A stretch of DNA of 44,682 bases, from assembly GCA_964572855.1 (NCBI GenBank), contig CAZNGF010000011.1, positions 1-44,682 on the forward strand, in the 5' to 3' direction. The translations under genes and the position numbers were made by a program. Source of the stretch: CAZNGF01 sp964572855. Its GTDB lineage: Bacteria; Bipolaricaulota; Bipolaricaulia; RBG-16-55-9; JAJCYT01. The first letter of the stretch is position 1. Each line of letters begins with the position of its first letter. This document shows, piece by piece, positions 8,185-14,833 of this stretch. A model generated the notes under the pieces. The model had not been told where the DNA came from and did no database searches. It saw only the letters and a list, made by a program, of their open reading frames with translations.

Positions 8185-8967
8185 TCACGATCTCACGTAG
8201 GGGTCGGGCGCCTTGGTGTTGACGCCCTCGTCGCGGATGCTGTGGCCCGTGTAGTGGACGAACACGTCGTCCATCGAGCCGCCGACCTTCTCCTTCAGGC
8301 GGGCGGGGCTGTCGGTCACGATGATCTTGCCGCCGTCGATGATGCTGATGCGCTCGCAGAGCGCGTCGGCCTCCTGCATGAAGTGCGTGGTGAGGAACAC
8401 GGTCGTGCCGTTGGCGTTCAGGTCCTGCAGATACTGCCACAGCACGCGCCGAGCCGCCGGGTCCAAGCCTTCGGTGGGCTCGTCCAGAAACAGGATCGGC
8501 GGGCTGTGCATGAGCACGGCGGCCAGGTCGAGCCGCCGGCGCATCCCGCCTGAATAGTTCTTGACCCAGGTCGAGGCGGCCTTCTCCAGGTTCATGAGCT
8601 GCAAGAGTTCGGTGGCGCGCTGGCGGGCTTCCGCCTTGGACAGCCCGTAGAGGGCGCCGATCAACATCAGGTTCTCCCAGCCGTTGGCCAGCGAGTCGAG
8701 CGTGACGCCCTGCATGGCGAAGCCGATCGAGCGGCGGATCGCGTCGTCTTGTTTGCCGAGTTGGAACCCGTGGATCACGACCTCGCCGCGGGTGGGCGCC
8801 AGCAGCGTGGCCAGCACGCGCATGGTCGTGGTCTTGCCGGCGCCGTTGGGACCCAAGAAGCCGAAGAACTCGCCCCGCCGCACCGCGAACGAGATGTCGT
8901 CCACGGCACGCGTCGACTTGCCGTAGATCTTGGTGAGCCCGGTGACCTCGATGGCCGACGTGTCCAT
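8185..8967 (-). CDS. ABC transporter ATP-binding protein
   Basis: The 260-residue ATPase of the exporter with the permease at 7410. Walker A GPNGAGKTT is at 39-47, the signature YSGGM at 138-142, Walker B LFLDEP at 159-164 and the switch His in the LTTHFMQEAD segment. It matches the DrrA/CcmA-like group that pairs with ABC-2 permeases. There is no ribosome-binding site before the ATG; instead a TACAAT box ends 6 bases upstream, so the mRNA may be leaderless. Confidence 0.93.
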   Translation of the reverse strand: MDTSAIEVTGLTKIYGKSTRAVDDISFAVRRGEFFGFLGPNGAGKTTTMRVLATLLAPTRGEVVIHGFQLGKQDDAIRRSIGFAMQGVTLDSLANGWENLMLIGALYGLSKAEARQRATELLQLMNLEKAASTWVKNYSGGMRRRLDLAAVLMHSPPILFLDEPTEGLDPAARRVLWQYLQDLNANGTTVFLTTHFMQEADALCERISIIDGGKIIVTDSPARLKEKVGGSMDDVFVHYTGHSIRDEGVNTKAPDPYVRS

Positions 8968-8973
8968 CGGAGC

Positions 8974-9001
8974 ATTGTAGGGGTTGGCCGGGGGGCTGCA
9001 A
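8974..9001 (-). promoter_or_regulatory. Promoter for ABC exporter, predicted leaderless
   Basis: Leftward TTGCAG (8996-9001), 16-base spacer, TACAAT (8974-8979), then six bases and the ATG at 8967. Transcription would begin at or within a base or two of the start codon. Confidence 0.6.
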
Positions 9002-9022
9002 GCGCGCCGTTCTGCGGAACGT

Positions 9023-9586
9023 TCAGGATGCTTGTGCCAGCAACACCGCGGCCGCGCGCTTGGCGGTTTGTGCGGCCTCCGGTGTCTCCATCACCTGGGC
9101 CGTCACGATGGCGCCCTCGAACAACAGGGCCAATTCGTCGGCGAGTCCGCCAGCGTCACGGACGCCCATGTCTCGACTGAGCCGTCCGAAATAAGCGCGG
9201 ATGAACTGCTTGAAGCGCACGCTGACCGCGCGGATCTTCTCGTTCCCCTGAGCGTACTCGCTCACCGCCTTGATGAACATGCACCCGAAGAAGCTCTCCT
9301 GCGTGAACCACAACTGGGCCACGTCGAACACGGCCAGCAGTTTCCCCCTGGGATCGGAGGCGGCCGCCTCCACCTGCGCGACGAACCAATCCTTGAACTC
9401 CCGGTCGTAGGCTTCCAACGCGGCCACGATTAGGTCCTCCTTGGAGGCGAAGTGGTTGTAGAGCGTGCGTTTGGCCACGCCCGCCTCGCGCAGGAGCGCG
9501 TCGATGCCCACCGCGTGATAGCCGTGCTCCGAGAACAACCGGATCGCCGTGTCGATCAGTGTCTGACGCTTCGATTCCCGAGCCAT
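9023..9586 (-). CDS. TetR-family transcriptional repressor
   Basis: 187 residues. The N-terminal helix-turn-helix (about 8-55) is textbook: TAIRLFSEHGYHAVGIDALLREAGVAKRTLYNHFASKEDL. The C-terminal ligand-binding part resembles the TetR_C groups of YxaF/LmrA-like members (FGCMFIKAVSEY). The ATG follows an AGCGAGG stretch. It is divergent from the AhpD-like gene at 9729, and two near-identical palindromes lie in the shared promoter region, so it most likely represses that gene and itself. The ligand is unknown. Confidence 0.92.
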   Translation of the reverse strand: MARESKRQTLIDTAIRLFSEHGYHAVGIDALLREAGVAKRTLYNHFASKEDLIVAALEAYDREFKDWFVAQVEAAASDPRGKLLAVFDVAQLWFTQESFFGCMFIKAVSEYAQGNEKIRAVSVRFKQFIRAYFGRLSRDMGVRDAGGLADELALLFEGAIVTAQVMETPEAAQTAKRAAAVLLAQAS

Positions 9587-9639
9587 GCTGCCTCGCTTTC
9601 CTGGTTTTGCTACGTCCGTTTTTGAATTTGCACCGACGT

Positions 9640-9693
9640 TCTACTTGCAAAAGTAGACCGATCTGTGTATGTTGGGAGTAGACAGATCTGTCT
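9640..9693. promoter_or_regulatory. TetR operator cluster
   Basis: Three inverted repeats. AGACAGATCTGTCT at 9680-9693 is a perfect 14-base palindrome, and AGACCGATCTGTGT at 9655-9668 is the same site with two changes. TCTACTT-GCAA-AAGTAGA at 9640-9657 is a different palindrome. The 9655 site fills the spacer of the ahpD-like promoter and the 9680 site covers its start point, ideal for repression. Confidence 0.7.
9645..9673 (+). promoter_or_regulatory. Promoter for AhpD-like gene
   Basis: TTGCAA (9645-9650), 17 bases, TATGTT (9668-9673). Both recognition hexamers overlap or abut TetR-type palindromes. Confidence 0.6.
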
Positions 9694-9728
9694 TGTCCGA
9701 TTCTACCACACCGCAAAGGAGATACAAG

Positions 9729-10283
9729 ATGCCCAGAATCACGGGAGTAGAACCTGCGCAAGCGCACGGCCGCCCTAAGACCCTGCTCGACGCGGTGCAG
9801 CAGCAGATGGGCACCGTTCCCAACCTGTTCAAGGCGCTGGCCCACGCGCCGGCCGCGCTCGACGGCTACCTGCAACTCAGCGGGGCGCTGGCCAAGGGTG
9901 TGCTGCCCCGCGGCCTGCGTGAGCAGATCGCGTTGGCCGTGGCCGGTGCCAACGGGTGCGACTACTGTGCCTCGGCCCACACCTTTCTCGGGAAGGCGGC
10001 CGGCGTGGACGAGGCCGAGCTGGCGCGGAACCTGGACGGTCGGTCGGACGATTCCAAGACGCGCGTGGCGCTGGACTTCGCCAAGGCGGTGGTGGAAACC
10101 CGCGGCCGCGTCAGCGACGCCCAACTGGCTCAGGCGCGGGAGGCGGGCTTCAGTGAGGGCGAGATCGTCGAGGTCGTGGCCCACGTCGCCATGAACGTGT
10201 TCACGAATTACTTCAACCACGTCGCCGGCACGCCGGTCGACTTCCCGCTGGTGGAAGCCGGCGCGTCGGCCACGTCCGTTTAA
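9729..10283 (+). CDS. AhpD-like carboxymuconolactone decarboxylase family protein
   Basis: 184 residues. The CMD-fold redox motif C77-D-Y-C80 with H84 is present (NGCDYCASAH), as in alkylhydroperoxidase AhpD and the related peroxidase-like proteins that often sit beside a TetR gene. It probably reduces peroxides or reactive electrophiles with its thiol pair; the physiological substrate is not known. The ATG at 9729 follows AAGGAG with 7-base spacing. The stop codon lies in the ribosome-binding site of the globin gene that follows, so the two form an operon under the TetR operators. Confidence 0.88.
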   Translation: MPRITGVEPAQAHGRPKTLLDAVQQQMGTVPNLFKALAHAPAALDGYLQLSGALAKGVLPRGLREQIALAVAGANGCDYCASAHTFLGKAAGVDEAELARNLDGRSDDSKTRVALDFAKAVVETRGRVSDAQLAQAREAGFSEGEIVEVVAHVAMNVFTNYFNHVAGTPVDFPLVEAGASATSV

Positions 10284-10292
10284 GGAGTTTCC

Positions 10293-10757
10293 ATGTCTGA
10301 TTTCCAAATTGCCCTTGTAGTCGGATTGGTGGCGCTGGTGGGCGCGGCGGCTTTCTTCCTGGTGCAGGACGATCCGGCCCCCGAATCCGCCGAAGCTCCC
10401 TTGTTCGAGCGACTCGGCGGGATGGAGGCTGTGTCAGCCGTCGTGGCCGAGTTCGCCCAACGGCTGTTCGACGACCCTCGGTTGGAGCCGTTCTTCGGGA
10501 GCCTGAACGAAGCGCGCCAACAGCGCTTCGTCCGGCTCAACGTCGAGTTCGTCTGCATGGCCACCGGCGGTCCCTGCGAGTACACCGGGCGCAGCATGTT
10601 CGACGCCCACGCCGGGCTGGGCACCAGCGACGGCGTATTCGACCGCGTCAAGAACCACCTCGTCGACGTGTTGAACGAGTTCGTCGTGCCCCGCGCGCTG
10701 CAGCGGGAGCTGCTGGCGCTGGTGGAGACGACCCGATCGGCCATTGTGGAACGCTGA
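10293..10757 (+). CDS. Membrane-anchored truncated haemoglobin (group I)
   Basis: 154 residues. One hydrophobic helix (about 5-24) and a short acidic linker precede a 2/2 globin of group I type: LFERLGGMEAV, DPRLEPFF, GGPCEYTGR and DAHAGLG with H106 as the probable proximal haem ligand. The B10 position, normally Tyr and important for oxygen and NO chemistry, aligns with Ala55 (EFAQRLF). Two cysteines, C88 and C95, flank the E-F turn. The globin probably faces the periplasm. It is co-transcribed with the AhpD-like gene, suggesting handling of peroxide, NO or another reactive species under TetR control. Distant globin identity is clear; function is inferred. Confidence 0.85.
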   Translation: MSDFQIALVVGLVALVGAAAFFLVQDDPAPESAEAPLFERLGGMEAVSAVVAEFAQRLFDDPRLEPFFGSLNEARQQRFVRLNVEFVCMATGGPCEYTGRSMFDAHAGLGTSDGVFDRVKNHLVDVLNEFVVPRALQRELLALVETTRSAIVER

Positions 10758-10769
10758 TAACCCCCTTCC

Positions 10770-10807
10770 CCGGCGGGGGATGGGCCCTGTGGCTTGTCCC
10801 CCGCCGG
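10770..10807. other. Inverted repeat between globin and spondin genes
   Basis: Arms CCGGCGGGGGA (10770-10780) and TCCCCCGCCGG (10797-10807) pair perfectly over 11 bases around a 16-base loop. No T-run follows. It may stabilise the upstream message or act as a weak terminator before the next gene. Confidence 0.45.
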
Positions 10808-10832
10808 ATCCCCTCGACCTGAAAGGAGACCC

Positions 10833-11540
10833 ATGATCAAGCACGCGTTACTTGCCTTGCCGTTGTTGGCGCTCTTTCTGTCCGGCTGCGACCCGACCGA
10901 CGGTCCCGTGACCTTCGCCGTCGAGATCCGAAACGTCTCGACCCCCACGACGCTGGCGCCCTCGCCGGGCGCCGGCTCGGCCGTGCCGCTGGCCCCCGGC
11001 GTCTGGGCCGTCCACCGGGCGCCCGCGCCGCTGTTTGCGACCGGCGTGCCGGACCGCGGGCGCGGCCTGGAGGCGCTGGCCGAGGACGGCAACCCCGCGA
11101 CGCTGGCCGCGTTCCTCGGCGACGTCGAAGAGATCGACAGCGGCGGCTTCAACACCCCGGCGGGCGCGGCCGCGCCCGCCCCGATCGGCCCCGGCGGACG
11201 CTACCGCTTCCAGATCACGGCCCGGCTCGGCGACCGCCTGAGCTTTGCGACCATGTTCGTCCCCTCCAACGACCTGTTCTACGCGCCCAACGAGGCGGGC
11301 ATCGCCCTGTTCGCACCCGACGGCACGCCGGTCCACGGGAGCGTAACGGGCCAAGTCCGGCTGTGGGATGCGGGCACCGAGGTCAACCAGGCGCCCGGCG
11401 TGGGCCCGGACCAGGCGCCCCGGCAGGCCGGCCCGAACGTTGGTGCGGTCGAGGACGGCGTCGTGCGGCTGGTGGACGACGGCTACACCTATCCGTCCGT
11501 TTCGAGTGTGATTCACGTGACGGTGACGCCGCAGCCTTGA
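10833..11540 (+). CDS. Spondin-domain lipoprotein
   Basis: 235 residues. The N-terminus is a lipoprotein signal with lipobox LSGC (Cys at about 19), so it should be lipidated and held at the envelope. Residues of about 28-230 match the Spondin_N family found in many bacterial secreted proteins, including the conserved run FVPSNDLFYAPNEAGIALF and LWDAGTEVNQAPGVGPDQAP. The eukaryotic domain mediates matrix adhesion; the bacterial role is unknown. The start ATG follows GAAAGGAG. It follows the globin gene after 75 bases that hold an inverted repeat, so co-regulation is uncertain. Confidence 0.85.
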   Translation: MIKHALLALPLLALFLSGCDPTDGPVTFAVEIRNVSTPTTLAPSPGAGSAVPLAPGVWAVHRAPAPLFATGVPDRGRGLEALAEDGNPATLAAFLGDVEEIDSGGFNTPAGAAAPAPIGPGGRYRFQITARLGDRLSFATMFVPSNDLFYAPNEAGIALFAPDGTPVHGSVTGQVRLWDAGTEVNQAPGVGPDQAPRQAGPNVGAVEDGVVRLVDDGYTYPSVSSVIHVTVTPQP

Positions 11541-11593
11541 TGAGTTTGCCTTCGATCGATTTCGCCAGGAAACCTTGACGATCACGCAAGGGA

Positions 11594-11827
11594 TTAGAGA
11601 TAGATGAGTTGTTGCTCCCGAATGACTTGGTCCAACCGTTCGAAATCGACTAGGTTAAACGTTAAGAGCGCGCGGCCTTGCTCCGCAGCCCATTCGAGTT
11701 GTTTCCAATCGGTATGCCCTTTACGGGCGGCTTCGTTGGCCGTGATGCAATCGAAACCGCGTTGTCGCAGGGCGGGGGCAAGGCCTTCGTGGACGTTTTC
11801 GTCTGGGAAGAGCTTTGCCCTTGCCAT
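11594..11827 (-). CDS. DUF5615 PIN-like toxin, apparently truncated
   Basis: 77 residues. MARAKLFPDENVHEGLAPAL, the EAARKGHTDWKQLEWAAEQ segment and LLTFNLVDFERL match the DUF5615 family of PIN-like putative RNases, including the acidic residues D9, E10 and D62. Family members usually run about 110 residues; this one stops at QQLIYL, so the last third is missing. It overlaps the DUF433 reading frame upstream. GC and codon use are lower than in neighbours, which fits horizontal arrival. Probably a decaying toxin. Confidence 0.65.
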   Translation of the reverse strand: MARAKLFPDENVHEGLAPALRQRGFDCITANEAARKGHTDWKQLEWAAEQGRALLTFNLVDFERLDQVIREQQLIYL

Positions 11828-12111
11828 TGGGACTGACGCTGGTGCAAATCGTGCTCGGCGGGATTGTTGGCGGCGATGTCGGGGTCGATTTCCGTCTGGT
11901 GGTCGTAATAGTAGCTCAAGGCGTCGTGGATTTGGGCGAGCGACAGCGACGGATAAACCTCTAAAATGCTTTTGGGGTTCATCCCGCGGTTGTGCCAGCT
12001 TGCAATGGCCCACACGGAAATGCGCGTGCCATGGATAATGGGTTTGCCACCACAAACACCTGGCTTTAAGACCACATAGCGGTGACGTGTCTTGGTTGTG
12101 CCCATGTGCAT
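11662..12111 (-). CDS. DUF433 antitoxin-like protein with read-through tail
   Basis: The first ~75 residues are a DUF433 domain (KPGVCGGKPIIHGTRISVWA, then SILEVYPSLSLAQIHDALSYYYDH), which pairs with DUF5615 toxins as a putative antitoxin and DNA-binding protein. Normally the frame ends where the toxin starts. Here it continues through another 55 or so unrelated residues across most of the toxin gene, as if a stop codon was lost or a frameshift occurred near 11830. Starts at 12111 and 12105 are both possible; no strong ribosome-binding site is visible. Likely a degenerate toxin-antitoxin module. Confidence 0.55.
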   Translation of the reverse strand: MHMGTTKTRHRYVVLKPGVCGGKPIIHGTRISVWAIASWHNRGMNPKSILEVYPSLSLAQIHDALSYYYDHQTEIDPDIAANNPAEHDLHQRQSQWQGQSSSQTKTSTKALPPPCDNAVSIASRPTKPPVKGIPIGNNSNGLRSKAARS

Positions 12112-12219
12112 CCGAGTGTAGTTGAAGGGCTTTCGGCGGGCAAGCGCCGGCGGTGGACTGCACAGGGGACTCGACGACGCGTTCGTGAGGTATGAGAATC
12201 GGTCGTTGAAAGGAAATCC

Positions 12220-12864
12220 ATGAACAATTACGAGCCGTCGTCCCGCCGGCCGATCGCCGAGGTGTTTCGCAAGACCGCGCGCGGCGCGGTGGCGTTGTGC
12301 GTGCGCTGGGGCGTCCACCCCGATGTGGTTTCGTACCTCTCGGTCGCGGCGGCGGCGGGCGCGGCGCTTGGCTTCTGGCGCGCGTCGAGCGCACCGATTT
12401 TGCTTTTGATCGCGCCGCTGCTGTGTTTGCTGCGCCTGTGGTTCAACATGCTGGACGGCATGGTGGCGCTGGCCTCGGGCAAGGCGAGTTACCGCGGCGA
12501 GATCGTCAACGAGTTGCCGGATCGAATTTCGGACGTGCTGATCTTCGTCGGCGTGGCCCACGGCGGGTTGAACAGTCCGTTTGCGGGCTACTGGGCGGCG
12601 ATCCTCGCGCTGGGGGTGGCCTACGTCGGCACGCTGGGCCAGGCCGTGGGCGCCGGGCGCCAGTTCGGCGGCTGGATGTCCAAACAGTGGCGCATGGCGG
12701 CGCTGGCTGCGGGGGCGTGGGCGACGCTCGGCTTGATCTGGGCGGGCGCGCCGATTCGCTTTGGCGGCTGGACCGTGCTCGACTGGACCTGCGCCTTGAT
12801 CGCCCTCGGCTGCGTGCAGACGATCGTCGTGCGGCTGCGGCGCACCCTTCGATTGCTACGGTAG
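12220..12864 (+). CDS. CDP-alcohol phosphatidyltransferase family protein (YnbA-like)
   Basis: 214-residue integral membrane enzyme that would transfer a phosphatidyl group from CDP-diacylglycerol to an alcohol. The family motif is recognisable but in a variant form: N76-M-L-D79-G80-x2-A83, then G93-x3-N97-x3-D101-x3-D105, with Asn where classical members have Asp. The same variant occurs in the E. coli YnbA group. It has about five hydrophobic segments. The ATG follows AAAGGAAATCC. The stop codon TAG is supplied by the first bases (GTAG) of the palindromic element at 12861. Together with the CdsA-like and PlsC-like genes downstream it forms a lipid-synthesis cassette. Confidence 0.82.
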   Translation: MNNYEPSSRRPIAEVFRKTARGAVALCVRWGVHPDVVSYLSVAAAAGAALGFWRASSAPILLLIAPLLCLLRLWFNMLDGMVALASGKASYRGEIVNELPDRISDVLIFVGVAHGGLNSPFAGYWAAILALGVAYVGTLGQAVGAGRQFGGWMSKQWRMAALAAGAWATLGLIWAGAPIRFGGWTVLDWTCALIALGCVQTIVVRLRRTLRLLR

Positions 12865-12948
12865 GGGCAATCCCCCCGTGGTTGCCCCGGTGGTGGGCAT
12901 TTGACCTGGGCAACCACGCACGGGGCAGGCACGGAGGCCTGCCCCTAC
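12861..12948. repeat. GTAGGGG...CCCCTAC element, 88 bp
   Basis: Bounded by GTAGGGG and CCCCTAC. The left part holds GGGGCAA and TTGCCCC paired around a C-rich loop; the right part holds GGGGCAGGC and GCCTGCCCC around a short loop; an inner GGGCAACCACG stretch mirrors the left part. A relative of the 5405 family. It lies directly at the 3' end of the CDP-alcohol phosphatidyltransferase gene and upstream of the MerR promoter. Confidence 0.65.
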
Positions 12949-12967
12949 GGAAACATCGCCATCTCGC

Positions 12968-12998
12968 TTGACCCTGACGCGACGTCAGGGTGTATGCT
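12968..12998 (+). promoter_or_regulatory. MerR-type promoter and operator
   Basis: TTGACC (12968-12973) and TATGCT (12993-12998) are separated by 19 bases, the stretched spacing of MerR-activated promoters. The spacer region holds a perfect inverted repeat, ACCCTGAC-GCGAC-GTCAGGGT. This points to autoregulation by the MerR protein that follows. Confidence 0.8.
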
Positions 12999-13037
12999 GC
13001 CCCCCTCGGCCGAAACGTTGCGCGGAAAGGAGCCGCC

Positions 13038-13781
13038 ATCGACGAACGGGTCTGGAAGATCGGCGAGCTGGCCGAGGCGACGGGCCTCACGGTCCGTACG
13101 CTGCGCCACTACGACCGGATCGGCTTGCTGACGCCGACAAAGCGCACCGAGGCCGGCTACCGGCTCTACGGAAAGGCCGACGTGGCCCGCCTGCAGCGGA
13201 TCCTGTCGCTGCGCCACCTGGGCTTCCCGCTGGAGCGGATCAAGGCGTTGCTGGACGGCGGGGCGCACGAGCCGCAGAGGATCGTCTCGCTGCAACTGGA
13301 CCGCGTGGCGCGCTCCATCGCGCTGCAGCAGCGGCTGCGCGATCAACTGGAGGCGCTGGCTGCGGCGCTGGCGGCCCGGCGGGACGTGTCGGCCGAGGAA
13401 TTTCTGCAACTCATCGAGGTGATGCACATGGTCGAAAAACACGGCTTCGACCCCGGTTTCACGCCGGAGGAGATGGACAAGATCAAGGGGCAGGGCCAAC
13501 GGCTCGGTCAAGAGACCATCCGCGAGGTCGAGCGGGAGTGGCCCGAGCTCATTGAGAAGGTCAAGGCCGAGATGGACCGAGGCACGCCGCCCGACGACCC
13601 GCGCGTGCAGACGTTGGCGCGGCGCTGGCGGGAGCTGGTCGGGATGTTCTCCGGCGGCGACGCAGGGATCGAGCGCAAGCTCGAGGGCGCCTACGAGCAG
13701 GCGCCCGAGTTCGGCGCGCAGTTCGGCATGGACCCGGCGCTGTTCGAATACGTGGGCAAGGCGATGGCCGCGCTCGAGTAA
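13038..13781 (+). CDS. MerR-family regulator with TipAS domain, ATC start
   Basis: 247 residues. N-terminal winged helix (VWKIGELAEATGLTVRTLRHYD, then GYRLYGKADVARLQRI), a coiled-coil dimer helix to about 120, and a TipAS-like antibiotic- or peptide-sensing domain (about 130-247). The only in-frame standard start upstream is a GTG lying inside the -10 box, so it cannot be on the mRNA. A strong AAAGGAG (13026-13032) sits 5 bases before ATC at 13038, giving I/M-DERVWKIGEL, the expected N-terminus. ATC is therefore the best start; an ATG-to-ATC sequence error is the alternative. It lies between the phosphatidyltransferase and the CdsA-like gene. Confidence 0.85.
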   Translation: MDERVWKIGELAEATGLTVRTLRHYDRIGLLTPTKRTEAGYRLYGKADVARLQRILSLRHLGFPLERIKALLDGGAHEPQRIVSLQLDRVARSIALQQRLRDQLEALAAALAARRDVSAEEFLQLIEVMHMVEKHGFDPGFTPEEMDKIKGQGQRLGQETIREVEREWPELIEKVKAEMDRGTPPDDPRVQTLARRWRELVGMFSGGDAGIERKLEGAYEQAPEFGAQFGMDPALFEYVGKAMAALE

Positions 13782-13838
13782 GGGCGCGGGCGCGTGTCCC
13801 CCCTTTAGGAACGGGGGAAGTGTCTATCCGTTTGCTTT

Positions 13839-13847
13839 TGCTACAAT
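13839..13847 (+). promoter_or_regulatory. Extended -10 promoter, predicted leaderless
   Basis: TG-C-TACAAT ends 6 bases before the ATG at 13854. No good -35 and no ribosome-binding site are visible. The start of transcription would coincide with the start codon. Confidence 0.55.
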
Positions 13848-13853
13848 GCTTGG

Positions 13854-14801
13854 ATGTCCCCGACCCTGGCGTTGCAGAACGGGGTCTTCCTGGCCTACGT
13901 CGCCGTCGTGGCCGGCCTGCTGGCCGCCGCCGGCGCGGCCCTCGCGCTGTTGAAATGGGGGCGGGGCCGGGAGGTCGGTTCGATCTGGCTTACGTATCGC
14001 GGCTGGCTGCTGATGGCGCCGCTGGCGTTCGGACTGGTGTTCCTGGGACGCGTCCCGACCGTGCTCGGCGTTGGCTTGGTCTCGCTGCTGGGCCTGAAGG
14101 AGTTCGCGCGCGCGACGGGGCTCTATCGCGACTGGTGGCACACCGGCGTCGTCTATCTGGGCATCTTGGGCATCACGCTCCTGGCGCTCTGGCCCGACTC
14201 GCCCGAAGGCCATCCGGGTTTGTTCGGCCTGTTCCGCGTCTGGCCGGTGTACGCCATCGCGCTCATCCTGCTGGTCCCGATCCTGCGCAACCAGGTCGAA
14301 GGCCAGCTCCAGAAGATCTCGCTGGCGATCGTGGGGTTCGTCTACGTGGGCTGGATGTTCGGCCACCTTGCGTTTCTGGCCGACGCGACCCACGCCTACG
14401 GCTACGTGCTCTACCTGCTGCTGGCCGTCCAGGTCAACGACGTGGCGGCGTTCACGTTCGGCAAGTTGTTCGGGCGCCACAAGCTGCGCCCGGCCATCAG
14501 CCCCAACAAGACCCTGGAGGGCAGCCTGGGCGCGCTGGCGGTCTCGCTGCTGCTGCCGTGGCTGCTGTGGTTCTCCTTCCCGCACTTCGGCCCCGCGCAA
14601 TTGCTGCTGACGGGACTGATCGTCGGGATAGGCGGCCAGCTCGGCGATTTGTCCATCAGCGTGCTCAAGCGCGATCTGGGCGTGAAGGACATGGGCAGCG
14701 CGATCCCCGGCCACGGCGGCGTGCTGGACCGGATCGACAGCCTCATCTACACGACGCCGCTGTTTGCGCACATGGTCCACTTTTTCTACGGGTTGTGGTG
14801 A
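13854..14801 (+). CDS. Phosphatidate cytidylyltransferase-like protein (CdsA/YnbB type)
   Basis: 315 residues with about eight membrane segments. The C-terminal part carries the CdsA signature: DLSISVLKRDLGVKDMG followed by IPGHGGVLDRIDS. It would make CDP-diacylglycerol from phosphatidate and CTP, the substrate for the CDP-alcohol phosphatidyltransferase at 12220. In E. coli the analogous ynbA-ynbB pair is likewise adjacent. The position may mean a secondary lipid pathway rather than the housekeeping cdsA; the sequence cannot decide. plsC-like follows after 32 bases. Confidence 0.88.
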   Translation: MSPTLALQNGVFLAYVAVVAGLLAAAGAALALLKWGRGREVGSIWLTYRGWLLMAPLAFGLVFLGRVPTVLGVGLVSLLGLKEFARATGLYRDWWHTGVVYLGILGITLLALWPDSPEGHPGLFGLFRVWPVYAIALILLVPILRNQVEGQLQKISLAIVGFVYVGWMFGHLAFLADATHAYGYVLYLLLAVQVNDVAAFTFGKLFGRHKLRPAISPNKTLEGSLGALAVSLLLPWLLWFSFPHFGPAQLLLTGLIVGIGGQLGDLSISVLKRDLGVKDMGSAIPGHGGVLDRIDSLIYTTPLFAHMVHFFYGLW

Positions 14802-14833
14802 GGGGGAACCCACAGAGGCCACGCGAGGGAGCG

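Noticed and set aside
12990..12992. GTG as start of the MerR gene
   Set aside because: It overlaps the -10 region of the gene's own promoter and lacks a ribosome-binding site.
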